A stretch of DNA of 64,000 bases from Thermococcus alcaliphilus (GCF_024054535.1 NZ_JAMXLV010000022.1:62001-126000), one strand, 5' to 3'; shown: positions 34,454-43,848, numbered from the stretch's first letter. Translations and numbers: made by a program. The notes: generated from the sequence alone by a model not told the origin.

Positions 34454-35542
34454 ATGAAATGGGGAAATAAAGTGGAAGCAAATTTCATTCAAATCACATT
34501 AATATCACTTTCAATCCTATTATCCCTCACACTCACGGGTATTCTTCTTCATGCTTACTTTAAAAAAGCAAAAAACCGAGTGCTTCTCTTTTTATCGGCT
34601 GGAATCCTCATGCACGCAGTCACGTCAGCGGCTTACTACATGAGAGAACTCTGGCTGGGAATCCTCTCATACGCACTCTTCACAACCCTAATCCTCCACG
34701 CAACCGCAGAATACTTGAAAACAAAAGGCAAAACACCTTCCTGCGAACTTTTTGCCTTAATAATTCCCCTCTTTGCAATTTACTTCATCATCTTCACCCG
34801 AATGTTCCCAAACGACAATTATTTACTCTCTCACGCGGTCTTCGGCTTCTTCGGCTTCATACTCCTCGCAATAAGCGTAAACTTCATGAAATTAAGGGAG
34901 ATTGACAAACACCACGCCTACCTCGGCATTGGTGCAGCGGGCATGGGAGGTTTGATGATAATCCACCCACTCCTCTTCCTCCCAAGCTTCCAAAAACCCG
35001 CAATTTTTGTTTCTTGGTCAATCACATACGCTGCTTTTGGAATTCTTCTCGTATCTTCCATTTTTAATCTCGTCCTCACCAAACACTTCCTCCTCCCCGA
35101 AAACTCGCTACCAGTTATTGAGCTTAAACGCCAAATCCAGTTAATCACTCCCCCACAATACGAGACAATAAAAGAAAACCTCAAAGATTTCCCAGTTCTC
35201 GCATTTGTGCGGAGCTTGGATGTTCCCGAGAAGTGGATTGCTCATTATGTGAGCACGACTCCTGCGGAGGGAAGCATTCCTCCAACTAACCTTGCCTACA
35301 TGGCGCAATTAGCAAGCGATTATTTCCGAAGCCTTCAAGAAAAGGGGAGTGGTGGTGGTGTGGTCCTCATTGATTGTCCCGAGTACTTGGCAATTTACAA
35401 TGGTTTTGAGGCTCTTGTGAAGTTCCTCGCATCGCTAAGAGACATGGCATTAATTTATGGTGGAAACCTGCTCGTGGTTGTGGAAGAGAATGCTTTCGAA
35501 CCCCAACAAGCCAAAGTATTAAAGAGAGTCCTGGGAACCTAA
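34454..35542 (+). CDS. DUF835 protein with seven-helix membrane domain
   Basis: Protein of 362 residues. Residues about 10-225 contain seven hydrophobic helices; the C-terminal ~130 residues are the DUF835 domain (VLIDCPEYLAIYNGFEALVK, then FLASLRDMALIYGGNLLVVV), a KaiC-like or nucleoside-binding fold common in Thermococcales. Probably a membrane sensor; signal unknown. ATG 34454 lies about 25 bp after a TATA-like AATTTAAAAAAAG and has no ribosome binding site, so leaderless. Coding-strand composition switches from C/A-rich to G/T-rich near 35,200, exactly at the domain boundary. Confidence 0.8.
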   Translation: MKWGNKVEANFIQITLISLSILLSLTLTGILLHAYFKKAKNRVLLFLSAGILMHAVTSAAYYMRELWLGILSYALFTTLILHATAEYLKTKGKTPSCELFALIIPLFAIYFIIFTRMFPNDNYLLSHAVFGFFGFILLAISVNFMKLREIDKHHAYLGIGAAGMGGLMIIHPLLFLPSFQKPAIFVSWSITYAAFGILLVSSIFNLVLTKHFLLPENSLPVIELKRQIQLITPPQYETIKENLKDFPVLAFVRSLDVPEKWIAHYVSTTPAEGSIPPTNLAYMAQLASDYFRSLQEKGSGGGVVLIDCPEYLAIYNGFEALVKFLASLRDMALIYGGNLLVVVEENAFEPQQAKVLKRVLGT

Positions 35543-35552
35543 AAATGCAAAC

Positions 35553-36188
35553 TCACAGGATTATTTCTTTTCCCGTCAGCTCGTTGTTGATGGATTTCAC
35601 AACTGCTAGCCTAATCTTGCCTTCCGTTCTTTTCACTCGGAATACTGTGGTTGCAAGCTCTTCGAGGAACGGCAGGGGATTGAATTCGGGTCCCTCCAAA
35701 ATGTCCTTATTTACAAAGTGAAACGCGATCCTTCTTTTGTCTCCCAGGTGAGAAAGAACTGCATTTATCGAGATTAGCAGATCCCTTTTTGAGTCTGTGA
35801 GGAATAATGTTTTTTCAAACCCTAAAACTGGGTTTACAACTTTCCCCTGCTCAAAAAAAGAATTGGCAACTTTTGCATACTCTCTTTCTTGAATCAAAGG
35901 CTCCTTCAGGGGGACTCTCCCTACAACATTTCCCACATTCCTCACTCCACCCAATTTGATGACTAAAACATTGTTCAAAATCTCGGTGTCAATGCCTCCA
36001 AGCTCCATGTGCTGAGCGTAAATGTAAAGCGTGTCCAGAACATCATCAATGAGCACGGGGTAGTTCTTCTCCCCAGCCCAACTTACAATGGCAGCTAACA
36101 GGTTTACAGGGGTGGTAAGGGAGTTATGCTCAATGAGCGCTGTCTCGCCAAACTTTAACTTATCAAGCAATGAGGCTAATGTCTCCAC
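35553..36188 (-). CDS. DUF257 family protein
   Basis: Soluble protein of about 211 residues, Thermococcales family DUF257 (ASLLDKLKFGETALIEHNSL, VLIDDVLDTLYIYAQHMELG, GFEKTLFLTDSKRDLLISIN). Its fold resembles RecA/KaiC-type ATPases without a clear Walker A. GTG 36188 is chosen because GGTGAT lies 4 nt upstream; ATG 36194 overlaps that site. The frame is open to 36368 but that part lies across a TATA-like AAATATTTG and is unlikely to be translated. DUF835 and DUF257 genes converge here. Confidence 0.8.
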   Translation of the reverse strand: METLASLLDKLKFGETALIEHNSLTTPVNLLAAIVSWAGEKNYPVLIDDVLDTLYIYAQHMELGGIDTEILNNVLVIKLGGVRNVGNVVGRVPLKEPLIQEREYAKVANSFFEQGKVVNPVLGFEKTLFLTDSKRDLLISINAVLSHLGDKRRIAFHFVNKDILEGPEFNPLPFLEELATTVFRVKRTEGKIRLAVVKSINNELTGKEIIL

Positions 36189-36423
36189 TGCCATCACCTT
36201 ATTTACAAGACATAGTTTAAACAAATATTTAAGATTTTTGTTCATAATCCTGATAAAACTCTCAAAAATTAGTATTCCATCATAGCTTTTGTTTTTTGGA
36301 CATTTTCTTAGTGGGAGTTGCTTTAATTCTTCTGAAAGCTTGTCCTTCATAGTGAGACTGAAGTCCAACTTTCAGCTATCTTTAATATGTAAGAATGTTT
36401 GATATTGTTGATGGGTGGTACTC

Positions 36424-36771
36424 GTGAAGTTGGATGACTATTACCTAATTTACGACGTCCGCGGGGATGCCCAAAAATCCAGGGAGTACATAAAAGTTAG
36501 GGTTTACAGTACAGAGGAATTAAAGAGATTGGTCAAAAGAAGGAAGATGGAGAGCGTACAGGATTATTACGGGGCACAGCTTATTGTTTTCCGCTTAACC
36601 CAGCTTCTTGCAAACAAAAAACGCTGTGGTGATGCAATGTTTCTGGTCAATGCGAACTATTGTAGGGAGGTCGGAGTGTTCACAAATGGAAGGAACTTTA
36701 TCGTGGCAGTTCCAATTTTTGAGGGGAGGGAGGTTAAAAAGACTCTCATACAGCTTTTGGAGTTTGTTTAA
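36424..36771 (+). CDS. Unknown protein next to Argonaute, 115 residues
   Basis: Basic protein without recognised family (LDDYYLIYDVRGDAQKSREY, VKRRKMESVQDYYGAQLIVF). GTG 36424 follows GGGTGGTACTC; GTG 36415 is also in frame. It converges with and overlaps the argonaute gene by 4 bp, and is divergent from DUF257, so it is not obviously co-transcribed with either. Confidence 0.6.
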   Translation: MKLDDYYLIYDVRGDAQKSREYIKVRVYSTEELKRLVKRRKMESVQDYYGAQLIVFRLTQLLANKKRCGDAMFLVNANYCREVGVFTNGRNFIVAVPIFEGREVKKTLIQLLEFV

Positions 36772-39140
36772 GTGACAAAAAATAACGCATTTTCAATGGC
36801 CACCCGACTAATCTCGAATTTCCTTACGAAGTTTGAACATTTATGAGCAAAGTGAGCTGGGGCAGGAAGAGATATCACGGCATCCAAGTATGTGGTGTAA
36901 TTAAGTCTTTGCAAATAAATCAAATAATGGAGAAGATTCCTAGGAAGAGTCTCAGGACCTTTGATGTAACCGTCCTTTGAGTAGTAATATCCTCTCACTG
37001 TGTATGGCCTTGCGTAAGATGTACCTTTTTGAGTATTCATTCCTTTATGACCTAAGACGACATACTGGGTAAGATTGCCAGAAGGTAGGGAGGTGTAACT
37101 AGGGAGAAACTTTTTATGTTTCCATATTCGTATTCCTGTATCCTTTATTATTTCAACCCCATTAAGTGTTACACCTGATTTTCCAAATTCCTCAAATATC
37201 CCTGATTCGAGGATTGTTGAGAGATCTTCTCTCTCAGAAATAGTAAAGAACCCATCTCTTGCCAGAAGAATACCAATTTCTTCAGAATTCCTATTTTTTA
37301 GTTCTTTTTTGACCTGAGGAGCACTAAATAACTCTTGAAAGACTTCAAATAGGTTTACAGTTTCTTTATTGTTTGTGTTTTGAGAAATCGCAAATCCTCC
37401 TTTGGGAATGCCATTCGGAGTCATTAATACCACACTAGCAGCTACTCCTCTTTGGGTTGCTTCATACTGCCTTGTTACATCAATGCCCAAAATAAGGTCA
37501 TACTTTGGAGATATTACTTCAGGATTTAAGGAATACATGTAAACTCCTAGCTTTGGTGCAGTTTGAAGAAGAGCTGAATAGCTCTTGTAATTATCATCCA
37601 ACCCACTTTCGTTTATTCCTTGAATTGCAACTCTTAAGTTAGGCTTTTTAAGGAGATACGACCTCATTTTATGAAATTTTACAATGTTTTTATCTTTAGG
37701 TAAGAGTGTTAAAAGCAAAAATGTATCACTTTGATCCTTCTTCATACTTTCAAAATCTTCAATAATTTTTTCTGAATACTTATCAAGAGCCGAAGTTGTC
37801 TGTAGTTCCTTCCATACTCCTTTTTCCAAGGGCCTGTCAACTATTTCAGCACCATTTGTGAATGCTTTTCCATAAACACCCTCCTTCAAGCTCAAAACAC
37901 GTTTGTAAAATATTGATCGTTTGAGTTTTCTTTCCAAATGCTCGGGGTAATAAATGAGAATCTTTAAACTTCCTTTGTGATTTACAAAAGGAATAAGATC
38001 TTCCCTAAATGTCCCTTTAGTTAAAAGCAATCCTCTTACACCCCAGCCAAATATGGGGCCTTTTTCTGTTTGTGCCATAAGGATATTTTTGATCTCTGGC
38101 AGTCTCATCACATGAGGAGACGTGCTTTTGAACTTCAAGACAAATTCTGCTTTTTTCACAGCATTAGCGTAATTTTTCACAACATCTTCTTCTTGTTTAT
38201 TAAATAAAATTGACTCAAGTTTCGGGTCAATTATTAATTCGCTATTTAATTCGGTAAAAATAAACAAATCTTGCAAGTATGAAGAAAATCTTGCTTGGTA
38301 TTTACTGAAACTACTTCTGGAATACTTGCTTTTTGGCACTGCTAGTATCACATACTTTGCGTCCAAGGGGCTTTTAGCAGGATTTAAAGATTTTATTGAT
38401 TCCTCAATTCTTAAATAGGCATTTCTTTCTTTGATTCTGGTGGAATTTTTCAGTTGGAGTAAGAAGTCATAAGCTTCTTTGTCTTTTAAGATTTTAACAA
38501 TGTATGAAAAAACGTTATTGCTCTTAATTTTAGGGCTTTTTATTTTTATTTCCTCTTCATTTTGAACATGCTCTTCAATCAGCGCCATAACTTGGTCAAG
38601 GCTTTTTTCTGGTAGTTCCCATAATTTTAGTGTTTCAGTTTCTGAAGAATATTTAATGGCAACATAAACAGTTTTTTCATTAAATCCAACAACTTTTATT
38701 TGTGGAGTTTTTATTCTTCTTATTCGCACTCCAATATCAGGATTTTCAAGAAAACCCTGTATTTTAGCAGAGTCCACGTAAACTTTGAGCTTCTTTCCAA
38801 GTATTTTCTTCACATAAGCAGACATTAGCGAGATGGCAGTTTTTTGAGGATATTTCGATATTTTAACAGGCAAAAGTGACATTGGTTGAAAATCCTTAAT
38901 CCTTGCTAAAAAGTTTAGCTTATCATAAAAGAAATAATAGTAGTACTCTCCATCTGAATACTTTATCAGGAGCTTTTTGTTCAATTCGTCTTTTAATTCT
39001 TCAGGAAGATGTTCATAAGCTTCTTTTTTGCTTGAATATGGATAAACTTCAAGTTGTAGGATTTCATGGCTTATGTCTTCGGGAAGCTCCAATACATTCC
39101 ATCCGTCCCATCGAAACCAGAAATTTGTATCCATCTTCAT
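36768..39140 (-). CDS. Prokaryotic Argonaute with intact catalytic tetrad
   Basis: Long pAgo of 790 residues. PIWI catalytic residues by alignment of motifs: Asp554 (DLILGIDVTRQ), Glu593 (NNKETVN), Asp629 (LLARDGFF) and His763 (LPAPAHFAHKCSNF), a complete DEDH set, so target cleavage is expected. N, PAZ-like and MID regions are long enough to be present; MID shows KMRSYLLKKPNLRVAIQGI. The C-terminus ends in aliphatic/aromatic residues (ENALFFVT), which insert near the 5' phosphate of the guide in other Argonautes. It resembles P. furiosus Ago at the C-terminus but is otherwise divergent. Single gene; it lies about 150 bp from intN. A+T-rich. Confidence 0.93.
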   Translation of the reverse strand: MKMDTNFWFRWDGWNVLELPEDISHEILQLEVYPYSSKKEAYEHLPEELKDELNKKLLIKYSDGEYYYYFFYDKLNFLARIKDFQPMSLLPVKISKYPQKTAISLMSAYVKKILGKKLKVYVDSAKIQGFLENPDIGVRIRRIKTPQIKVVGFNEKTVYVAIKYSSETETLKLWELPEKSLDQVMALIEEHVQNEEEIKIKSPKIKSNNVFSYIVKILKDKEAYDFLLQLKNSTRIKERNAYLRIEESIKSLNPAKSPLDAKYVILAVPKSKYSRSSFSKYQARFSSYLQDLFIFTELNSELIIDPKLESILFNKQEEDVVKNYANAVKKAEFVLKFKSTSPHVMRLPEIKNILMAQTEKGPIFGWGVRGLLLTKGTFREDLIPFVNHKGSLKILIYYPEHLERKLKRSIFYKRVLSLKEGVYGKAFTNGAEIVDRPLEKGVWKELQTTSALDKYSEKIIEDFESMKKDQSDTFLLLTLLPKDKNIVKFHKMRSYLLKKPNLRVAIQGINESGLDDNYKSYSALLQTAPKLGVYMYSLNPEVISPKYDLILGIDVTRQYEATQRGVAASVVLMTPNGIPKGGFAISQNTNNKETVNLFEVFQELFSAPQVKKELKNRNSEEIGILLARDGFFTISEREDLSTILESGIFEEFGKSGVTLNGVEIIKDTGIRIWKHKKFLPSYTSLPSGNLTQYVVLGHKGMNTQKGTSYARPYTVRGYYYSKDGYIKGPETLPRNLLHYLIYLQRLNYTTYLDAVISLPAPAHFAHKCSNFVRKFEISRVAIENALFFVT

Positions 39141-39294
39141 CTCGTTGCCCTCATTTAATTCCTGGTAAAGGAGAAGTACTTAAGTTTTTTCTTTCGTTAA
39201 TTACTGGAATACTACTATTTCGTTAATGATTATTCATAAGTTTTTTCAGAAATTATTTAAGTTTCCAGAATGAATTACGATGTGAGGTGCTTCG

Positions 39295-39520
39295 ATGAGT
39301 CGGGACGTGAATACGTATTTGAATACGTATTCTGTACACAGAAGAACATTGAAGCGGAAAGTAACTCTTTCTGTTCGTGCCGATTTGGTGGAAATGGCGA
39401 AGGAGAAGGGTATTAACATGTCCAAACTGCTTGAAGAGGCGTTAAAAGAGGAGTTGGGGGTCTGGAGCCTTGGATTTGGTAGCCCCGCGGGGATTCGAAC
39501 CCCGGTCGCGGGATCCAGAG
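39295..39520 (+). CDS. SSV-type integrase, N-terminal half (split by integration)
   Basis: MSRDVNTYLNTYSVHRRTLK followed by a ribbon-helix-helix-like segment (KVTLSVRADLVEMAKEKGIN, MSKLLEEALKEEL), then VWSLGFGSPAGIRTPVAGSR encoded by the att site itself. After 39520 the frame runs into the 5' part of the antisense tRNA and has no integrase content. GAGGTGCTTCG precedes the ATG and TTATTTAAG lies about 40 bp upstream. A direct repeat TTTCGTTAAT occurs twice upstream (near 39192 and 39219). Confidence 0.88.
39477..39520. repeat. attR: 44-bp repeat inside the complete tRNA-Gln
   Basis: Identical to 19696-19739. It forms the 3' part of the functional tRNA-Gln, so integration rebuilt the tRNA with element-derived sequence downstream of it. 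Confidence 0.95.
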
Positions 39521-39552
39521 TCCCGCATGCTTGGCCGCTACACCACGGGGCT
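39477..39552 (-). tRNA. tRNA-Gln (CUG)
   Basis: Complete cloverleaf on the minus strand: acceptor AGCCCCG/CGGGGCT, discriminator A, encoded CCA; anticodon loop CTCTGGA (CUG) on stem CGGGA/TCCCG; T arm CGGGGTTCGAATCCCCG. TATA box ATTTATAAAT (minus strand, near 39580-39589). Integration target of the element. Confidence 0.96.
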
Positions 39553-39626
39553 ACGCCCGATGTTAAATTAAGCAGGGTATTTATAAATCTTACCCACTTA
39601 ATAACTTTTCAGAACCATTTTATTGC

Positions 39627-39678
39627 CATTTACATGTAAATTTTTCATAGAAATGTTTTTATTTTTGCCATTTAAGTG
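39627..39678 (+). promoter_or_regulatory. Purine-type two-site motif upstream of fdhA
   Basis: CAT-TTAC-ATG (39627-39636) and CAT-TTAA-GTG (39669-39678), 42 bp centre to centre, the same layout and spacing as at the purine promoters. The TATA box between the sites is less clear than at the others. Confidence 0.6.
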
Positions 39679-39693
39679 TACATAGGTGATAAA

Positions 39694-41703
39694 GTGAAAG
39701 TCGTATGTCCTTATTGCGGTTTTGGATGCAAGCTCATCATCGACCCTCAGACATTAACAGTTAGGCCCTACAAGGGAGAACCAAACAAAGGAAGAATATG
39801 CCCCAAAGGTCTCTACGCTATGGAATTCGCCCTCTCAAAGGATAGGATCAAAAAGCCTCTGAAACGAGAAAAAAATACCTTAAAGCCTATAACTTGGGGG
39901 CAAGCGATCGATGAAATCTCTCATAAACTCCTTGAGATAAGAGAGTTCTATGGCCCCGATGCTGTTGCTTTCATAGCTTCCTCAAAGACTAGCAACGAAG
40001 AAAACTATCTTCTACAAAAAATAGCGAGGCTCTTTGGAACCAATAACATAGACAACTGTGCCAGGCTTTGCCATGAAGCCAGTGTTCATGCACTTAAAAT
40101 GACACTCGGAACAGGAACCCAAACAAACCCATATGAAGACTTGGAAAAATTTGGGGTCATAGTTATCTGGGGTTACAATCCTGCAGAGACACATCCGGTA
40201 GTTTTGGACTACATAAAGAATGCTAAGAAAAAAGGTGCAAGGATAATTGTCATCGATGTTCGTGAGACCCTCACAATGCGTTTTGCGGATTACAAACTTA
40301 TAATAAAGCCTGGAACCGATGTAGTCCTTGCCAATTCTATTATGCACGTTATAATTAAAGAAGAGCTCTACAACGAAGATTTCATCAAAAAAAGAACAAC
40401 AGGATTTTCAGAGATTAGAATGGCCACTATGAAATACACCCCCGAATACGCAGAAAGAGTTACTGGAATTCCTGCCTCCCTTATACGAGAAGTTGCAAGA
40501 GAGTTTGCCCTAGCAGGCAGTGGAGCAATTATGTGGGGGATGGGGGTAACACAACATGTCTCTGGGGTCGAAAACGTTCTAGCAATAGTAGACCTTGCCC
40601 TCCTCTTAGGCTACATAGGTGAGAGAGGGGGCTTATATCCAATGCGAGGGCAGAACAACGTTCAAGGAGCAGCATATATGGGGGCTCTTAGCGAGTTCTT
40701 GCCCGGTTATATTCCACTCGATGATGAAAAGTTCAGAAAAAGGGTTGCTTCTCTTTGGGGCGTCAACGACCTTCCAACAGAAAGAGGGTTATACCTTACG
40801 GAACTCTGGGATGCAATTGAACGGGGAGATTTAATGGCTCTTTACATTGTTGGAGAGAACCCAGCCGTTAGTGAAGCCAACTTCGCTCGGGTTAGGAAGG
40901 CCCTTAAAAAGCTAGACTTATTAGTTGTGCAGGATTTGTTTATGACACAAACAGCCCGTTATGCTCATTATCTCCTCCCTGCCTCGAGTTTCTGTGAAAA
41001 GGAAGGCTCGTATATGAACAGTGAACGTAGAATTCAATGGAGTGAAAAAGTCATGGAACCCTTGGGAGACTCCAAACCAGATTGGGAGATATTCACAATG
41101 CTTGGAAAAGCTTTGGGCTTGCCTGGGTTCAACTATTCCTCTGTAGAGGAAATAACAGAAGAATATTTTCGTTTGTTTCCTGAACTTGAGGAAAGAGATA
41201 TAAAAGAACTTAAAGAGAGCGATGGAATATTCCTCCCAAAGAAAAGACTTCACACATGGGAATTCGCAATGCCCGATGGGAAAGCCCGATTCGTTGCTGT
41301 GGAACGGATTTTTCCATGGGAAAATACCAACAACGATTATCCCTTTGCTCTAACAACAATTAGGCTCGTAAATAACTACAACACTGGGGAGATAGCACTG
41401 AGAAGTCCTTCGCTGGTCAAACTTATGGGAGAACCAAAAGCCGTGATAAGCGAGAATGACGCAAGAAGACTGAGAATAAAGGCAGGTGATCTAATAGAAA
41501 TTGCAACAAGACGTGGGAAAATTAGAATAAAGGCTGAAATTGGAAAAATTAGGGAAGGAGTTATAGCAATTCCCTTTCACTTTAAAGCAAATAAAATCAC
41601 CAACAGTGCTCTTAACAAAGCAGGAACACCGGAATTTAAATTTTCAGCTGCAAGAATAAGAAAACTTAAAACCGAAAGGCCCACTCAGGATAATTACCCG
41701 TAA
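39694..41703 (+). CDS. fdhA: Formate dehydrogenase alpha subunit-like molybdopterin oxidoreductase
   Basis: Mo/W-bis-MGD oxidoreductase of 669 residues. N-terminal [4Fe-4S] motif CPYCGFGCK...CPKG (about 4-45), the metal-ligating Cys in [16 protein letters not shown] where other enzymes have selenocysteine, [35 protein letters not shown], and the C-terminal domain [14 protein letters not shown]...IPFHF. Catalyses reversible formate/CO2 conversion with an unknown electron partner; no beta subunit or hydrogenase is adjacent. GTG 39694 follows GGTGATAAA. It heads the purine cluster and shares its promoter motif. Convergent overlap of 38 bp with purF. Confidence 0.85.
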   Translation: MKVVCPYCGFGCKLIIDPQTLTVRPYKGEPNKGRICPKGLYAMEFALSKDRIKKPLKREKNTLKPITWGQAIDEISHKLLEIREFYGPDAVAFIASSKTSNEENYLLQKIARLFGTNNIDNCARLCHEASVHALKMTLGTGTQTNPYEDLEKFGVIVIWGYNPAETHPVVLDYIKNAKKKGARIIVIDVRETLTMRFADYKLIIKPGTDVVLANSIMHVIIKEELYNEDFIKKRTTGFSEIRMATMKYTPEYAERVTGIPASLIREVAREFALAGSGAIMWGMGVTQHVSGVENVLAIVDLALLLGYIGERGGLYPMRGQNNVQGAAYMGALSEFLPGYIPLDDEKFRKRVASLWGVNDLPTERGLYLTELWDAIERGDLMALYIVGENPAVSEANFARVRKALKKLDLLVVQDLFMTQTARYAHYLLPASSFCEKEGSYMNSERRIQWSEKVMEPLGDSKPDWEIFTMLGKALGLPGFNYSSVEEITEEYFRLFPELEERDIKELKESDGIFLPKKRLHTWEFAMPDGKARFVAVERIFPWENTNNDYPFALTTIRLVNNYNTGEIALRSPSLVKLMGEPKAVISENDARRLRIKAGDLIEIATRRGKIRIKAEIGKIREGVIAIPFHFKANKITNSALNKAGTPEFKFSAARIRKLKTERPTQDNYP

Positions 41704-42997
41704 GGCATGCTAGGCAGAGATCTCTTTTTCCTACAGCTTTTTTTAGACCCTCAACAGTAAGATAAGACAAACTATCCGCCCCAATTACTTTTCTAACCTT
41801 CTCTATGCCCCCAAAAGCTGCTATCAACTCATGTCTGGTTGGAATGTCTATTCCCATATAGCAAGGATGTTTTATTGGAGGGGAGGCTATTCTTACATGC
41901 ACTTCTTTTGCACCGGCATTTCGTAACATCGCTACTATCCTTTTCATCGTAGTACCCCTCACTATGGAATCATCTACAAGAACAACACACTTTCCATCAA
42001 TGATATCTCTAACAGGAGAAAGTTTGAGCTTTACTTTTAACTCCCTGTAGAATTGACCAGGCATTATAAAGGTCCTCCCAATATAACGGTTCTTTATTAA
42101 ACCTTCAGCATATGGAATCCCGCTCACCTGGGAAAAGCCTAATGCAGCTGCTCTTCCGGAATCTGGCACTGGAATGACAACGTCAGCACTTGCAGGACTC
42201 TCACGTGCAAGTTCCTGCCCCATCTTAACCCTTGCTTTATAAACACTCACTCCATCAAGAACACTATCTGGCCTCGCAAAGTAGATGTACTCAAAAACAC
42301 AATGATAATGGCTCTCATTAACTAAAACTTTACTCTCAACACCTTCAGAAATCAAAAACACCTCCCCAGGCTTTACATCCCTAATTTCATCTACAAAAAG
42401 CCTCAACGCAGAATCTTCAGAAGCAAAATAGTGACCATCCCCTATGCCATAGCTGAGGGGTCTAAAGCCAAGGGGATCTCTGGCAACCAGTATCTTTCCA
42501 TCAAAAAGAAAAGCTACAGAGTAGGCCCCTTTAACCTCATTAAAAACTGCTTTCATGGCTTCGAATTCGTCACCAGTTTCCTTCAGGTGCCAGAGAAAAG
42601 ATATTCCTAAAAGCTCCGAATCAACAGAATGTCTAAACTTTACTCCCCTCTTTTCATATTCCCCCTTCAAAGGTATGAAATTTGTGAGAGTCCCATTGTG
42701 TGCCACAGCGATTTCTTTTCCACAACAAAAAGTTTGTAAGGGTTGAGTCTCATTAAGAGAACCTGATGTTGAGTAGCGAACATGAGCTATGGCCATGTTT
42801 GACCTAAGCCTCGCAAGCTCACTGCCCCGAAAAACCTCTGAAACTAATCCTCTACCAGATAGGGTTCTTATTTTATGTTTCCATATACTTATTCCAGCAC
42901 TTTCTTGCCCCCTATGCTGAAGAGCCATGAGAGCATAATACGCTTTTCTAGAAGCGTTCTCTGCCTTGGCTGCAAAGATTCCGCATTTTTCTCTCAT
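41666..42997 (-). CDS. purF: Amidophosphoribosyltransferase (step 1 of purine synthesis)
   Basis: Makes phosphoribosylamine from PRPP and glutamine. Class II glutaminase domain first: the nucleophile Cys5 follows a short propeptide MREK, so cleavage is needed. [12 protein letters not shown] and HVRYSTSG follow. PRTase domain has the PRPP loop [17 protein letters not shown]. Cys residues in [24 protein letters not shown] and LCLACL match the four ligands of the Bacillus-type [4Fe-4S] enzyme. Divergent from purC with a shared motif region. Confidence 0.97.
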   Translation of the reverse strand: MREKCGIFAAKAENASRKAYYALMALQHRGQESAGISIWKHKIRTLSGRGLVSEVFRGSELARLRSNMAIAHVRYSTSGSLNETQPLQTFCCGKEIAVAHNGTLTNFIPLKGEYEKRGVKFRHSVDSELLGISFLWHLKETGDEFEAMKAVFNEVKGAYSVAFLFDGKILVARDPLGFRPLSYGIGDGHYFASEDSALRLFVDEIRDVKPGEVFLISEGVESKVLVNESHYHCVFEYIYFARPDSVLDGVSVYKARVKMGQELARESPASADVVIPVPDSGRAAALGFSQVSGIPYAEGLIKNRYIGRTFIMPGQFYRELKVKLKLSPVRDIIDGKCVVLVDDSIVRGTTMKRIVAMLRNAGAKEVHVRIASPPIKHPCYMGIDIPTRHELIAAFGGIEKVRKVIGADSLSYLTVEGLKKAVGKRDLCLACLTGNYPEWAFRF

Positions 42998-43097
42998 AAC
43001 CTTCCCCCGCGAATCCTTGACTTTTAAATGTTAATTAATCACAAATACTTCAACGTAACTTACCATTCTTAACTTAAAAACTTTGCCCAGATATTAA

Positions 43098-43149
43098 CAT
43101 AAAAATGACAAAATAAAACTTAAATATTCTAAAATTTCACATAAATATG
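43098..43149. promoter_or_regulatory. Purine motif pair at purC/purF
   Basis: CAT-AAAA-ATG (43098-43107) and CAT-AAAT-ATG (43140-43149), 42 bp apart; TATA-like AACTTAAATATT between them for purC. The first site also lies upstream of a TTTTTAAGTT element for divergent purF. Confidence 0.7.
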
Positions 43150-43158
43150 GTGATACAA

Positions 43159-43848
43159 ATGGAAGTTTATGAAGGAAAAGCGAAGAAAATGATCCCCATG
43201 GATGATGGAAAGATGATAATGGAGTTCAAGGACGATGCTACAGCTTTTAATGGAGAAAAAAAGGCACAATTCAAGGGCAAAGGATGGCTTAACGCTCAAA
43301 TAAGTGCTCTCCTTTTCAAGATCTTGGAAGAGAAGGGCATTAAAAGTCATTTCATAGGTGTTGCCGGCGACAACAGGCTTATCGTAGAAAAGCTTCAAAT
43401 GTTTCCCGTTGAAGTTGTTGTTAGGAATGTAGTTGCTGGGAGTTTGAAAAAGAGAATCCCCCTAGGAGAGGGCTCCGAACTTCCAGAGCCAATAATAGAA
43501 TTCTACCACAAAAACGATGCCCTTGGAGATCCAATGATAAACTATTATCACGCAAAAATTCTCGGTATAGATGAAAAAGAAATTAAAGAGATGGAAAAGA
43601 TAGCACTCAAAGTTAACGAGATCTTACAAGAATATTTCAAAGAAAAAGGAATTTTACTTGTCGACTTCAAGCTCGAATTTGGTAAAAACGAGAAAGGCGA
43701 GATAATCCTTGGAGATGAGATAAGCCCAGATACCTGCCGCTTCTGGGATGCAAAGACAAAAGAAAGTTTGGACAAAGATGTGTTCCGTTTTAACAAAGGA
43801 GATTTGATTTCAGCTTATGAGGAAATTTATAAGCGTCTCACATCTTGA
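43159..43848 (+). CDS. purC: SAICAR synthetase
   Basis: Joins aspartate to CAIR using ATP. 229 residues, full length. Motifs: YEGKAKKMI, EFKDDATAFNGEKKAQFKGK, LQMFPVEVVVRNVVAGSLKK, LVDFKLEFGKNEKGEIILGD, EISPDTCRFWD. ATG 43159 follows GGTGATACAA; ATG 43147 lies inside the promoter motif. Confidence 0.97.
   Translation: MEVYEGKAKKMIPMDDGKMIMEFKDDATAFNGEKKAQFKGKGWLNAQISALLFKILEEKGIKSHFIGVAGDNRLIVEKLQMFPVEVVVRNVVAGSLKKRIPLGEGSELPEPIIEFYHKNDALGDPMINYYHAKILGIDEKEIKEMEKIALKVNEILQEYFKEKGILLVDFKLEFGKNEKGEIILGDEISPDTCRFWDAKTKESLDKDVFRFNKGDLISAYEEIYKRLTS

Larger units (their letters stand above)
19696..39520. mobile_element. Integrated SSV-integrase element in tRNA-Gln, about 19.8 kb, with Argonaute and MCM
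   Basis: Bounded by identical 44-bp copies of the 3' part of tRNA-Gln (19696-19739 and 39477-39520). The split integrase, with intN abutting the right copy and intC abutting the left copy, shows the element entered as a circle of about 19,781 bp with the att site inside the int gene. Cargo in order: second tyrosine recombinase, unknown protein, wHTH/nucleotidyltransferase pair, HTH regulator, pentapeptide channel, broken transglutaminase-like gene, EVE protein, iteron region, MCM helicase, two unknown proteins, DUF835, DUF257, small unknown, Argonaute. No capsid or packaging genes are recognisable, so a plasmid-like element is as likely as a provirus. It recalls the integrated elements of T. 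kodakarensis (TKV type) and plasmid pTN3. Confidence 0.92.

Noticed and set aside
36195-36368. N-terminal extension of the DUF257 protein
   Set aside because: Crosses a TATA-like element and lacks a ribosome binding site; the GTG at 36188 with GGTGAT is better.
39521-39639. Continuation of the intN frame past attR
   Set aside because: It translates the antisense of the tRNA 5' half and intergenic DNA; the natural continuation is intC at 19740.
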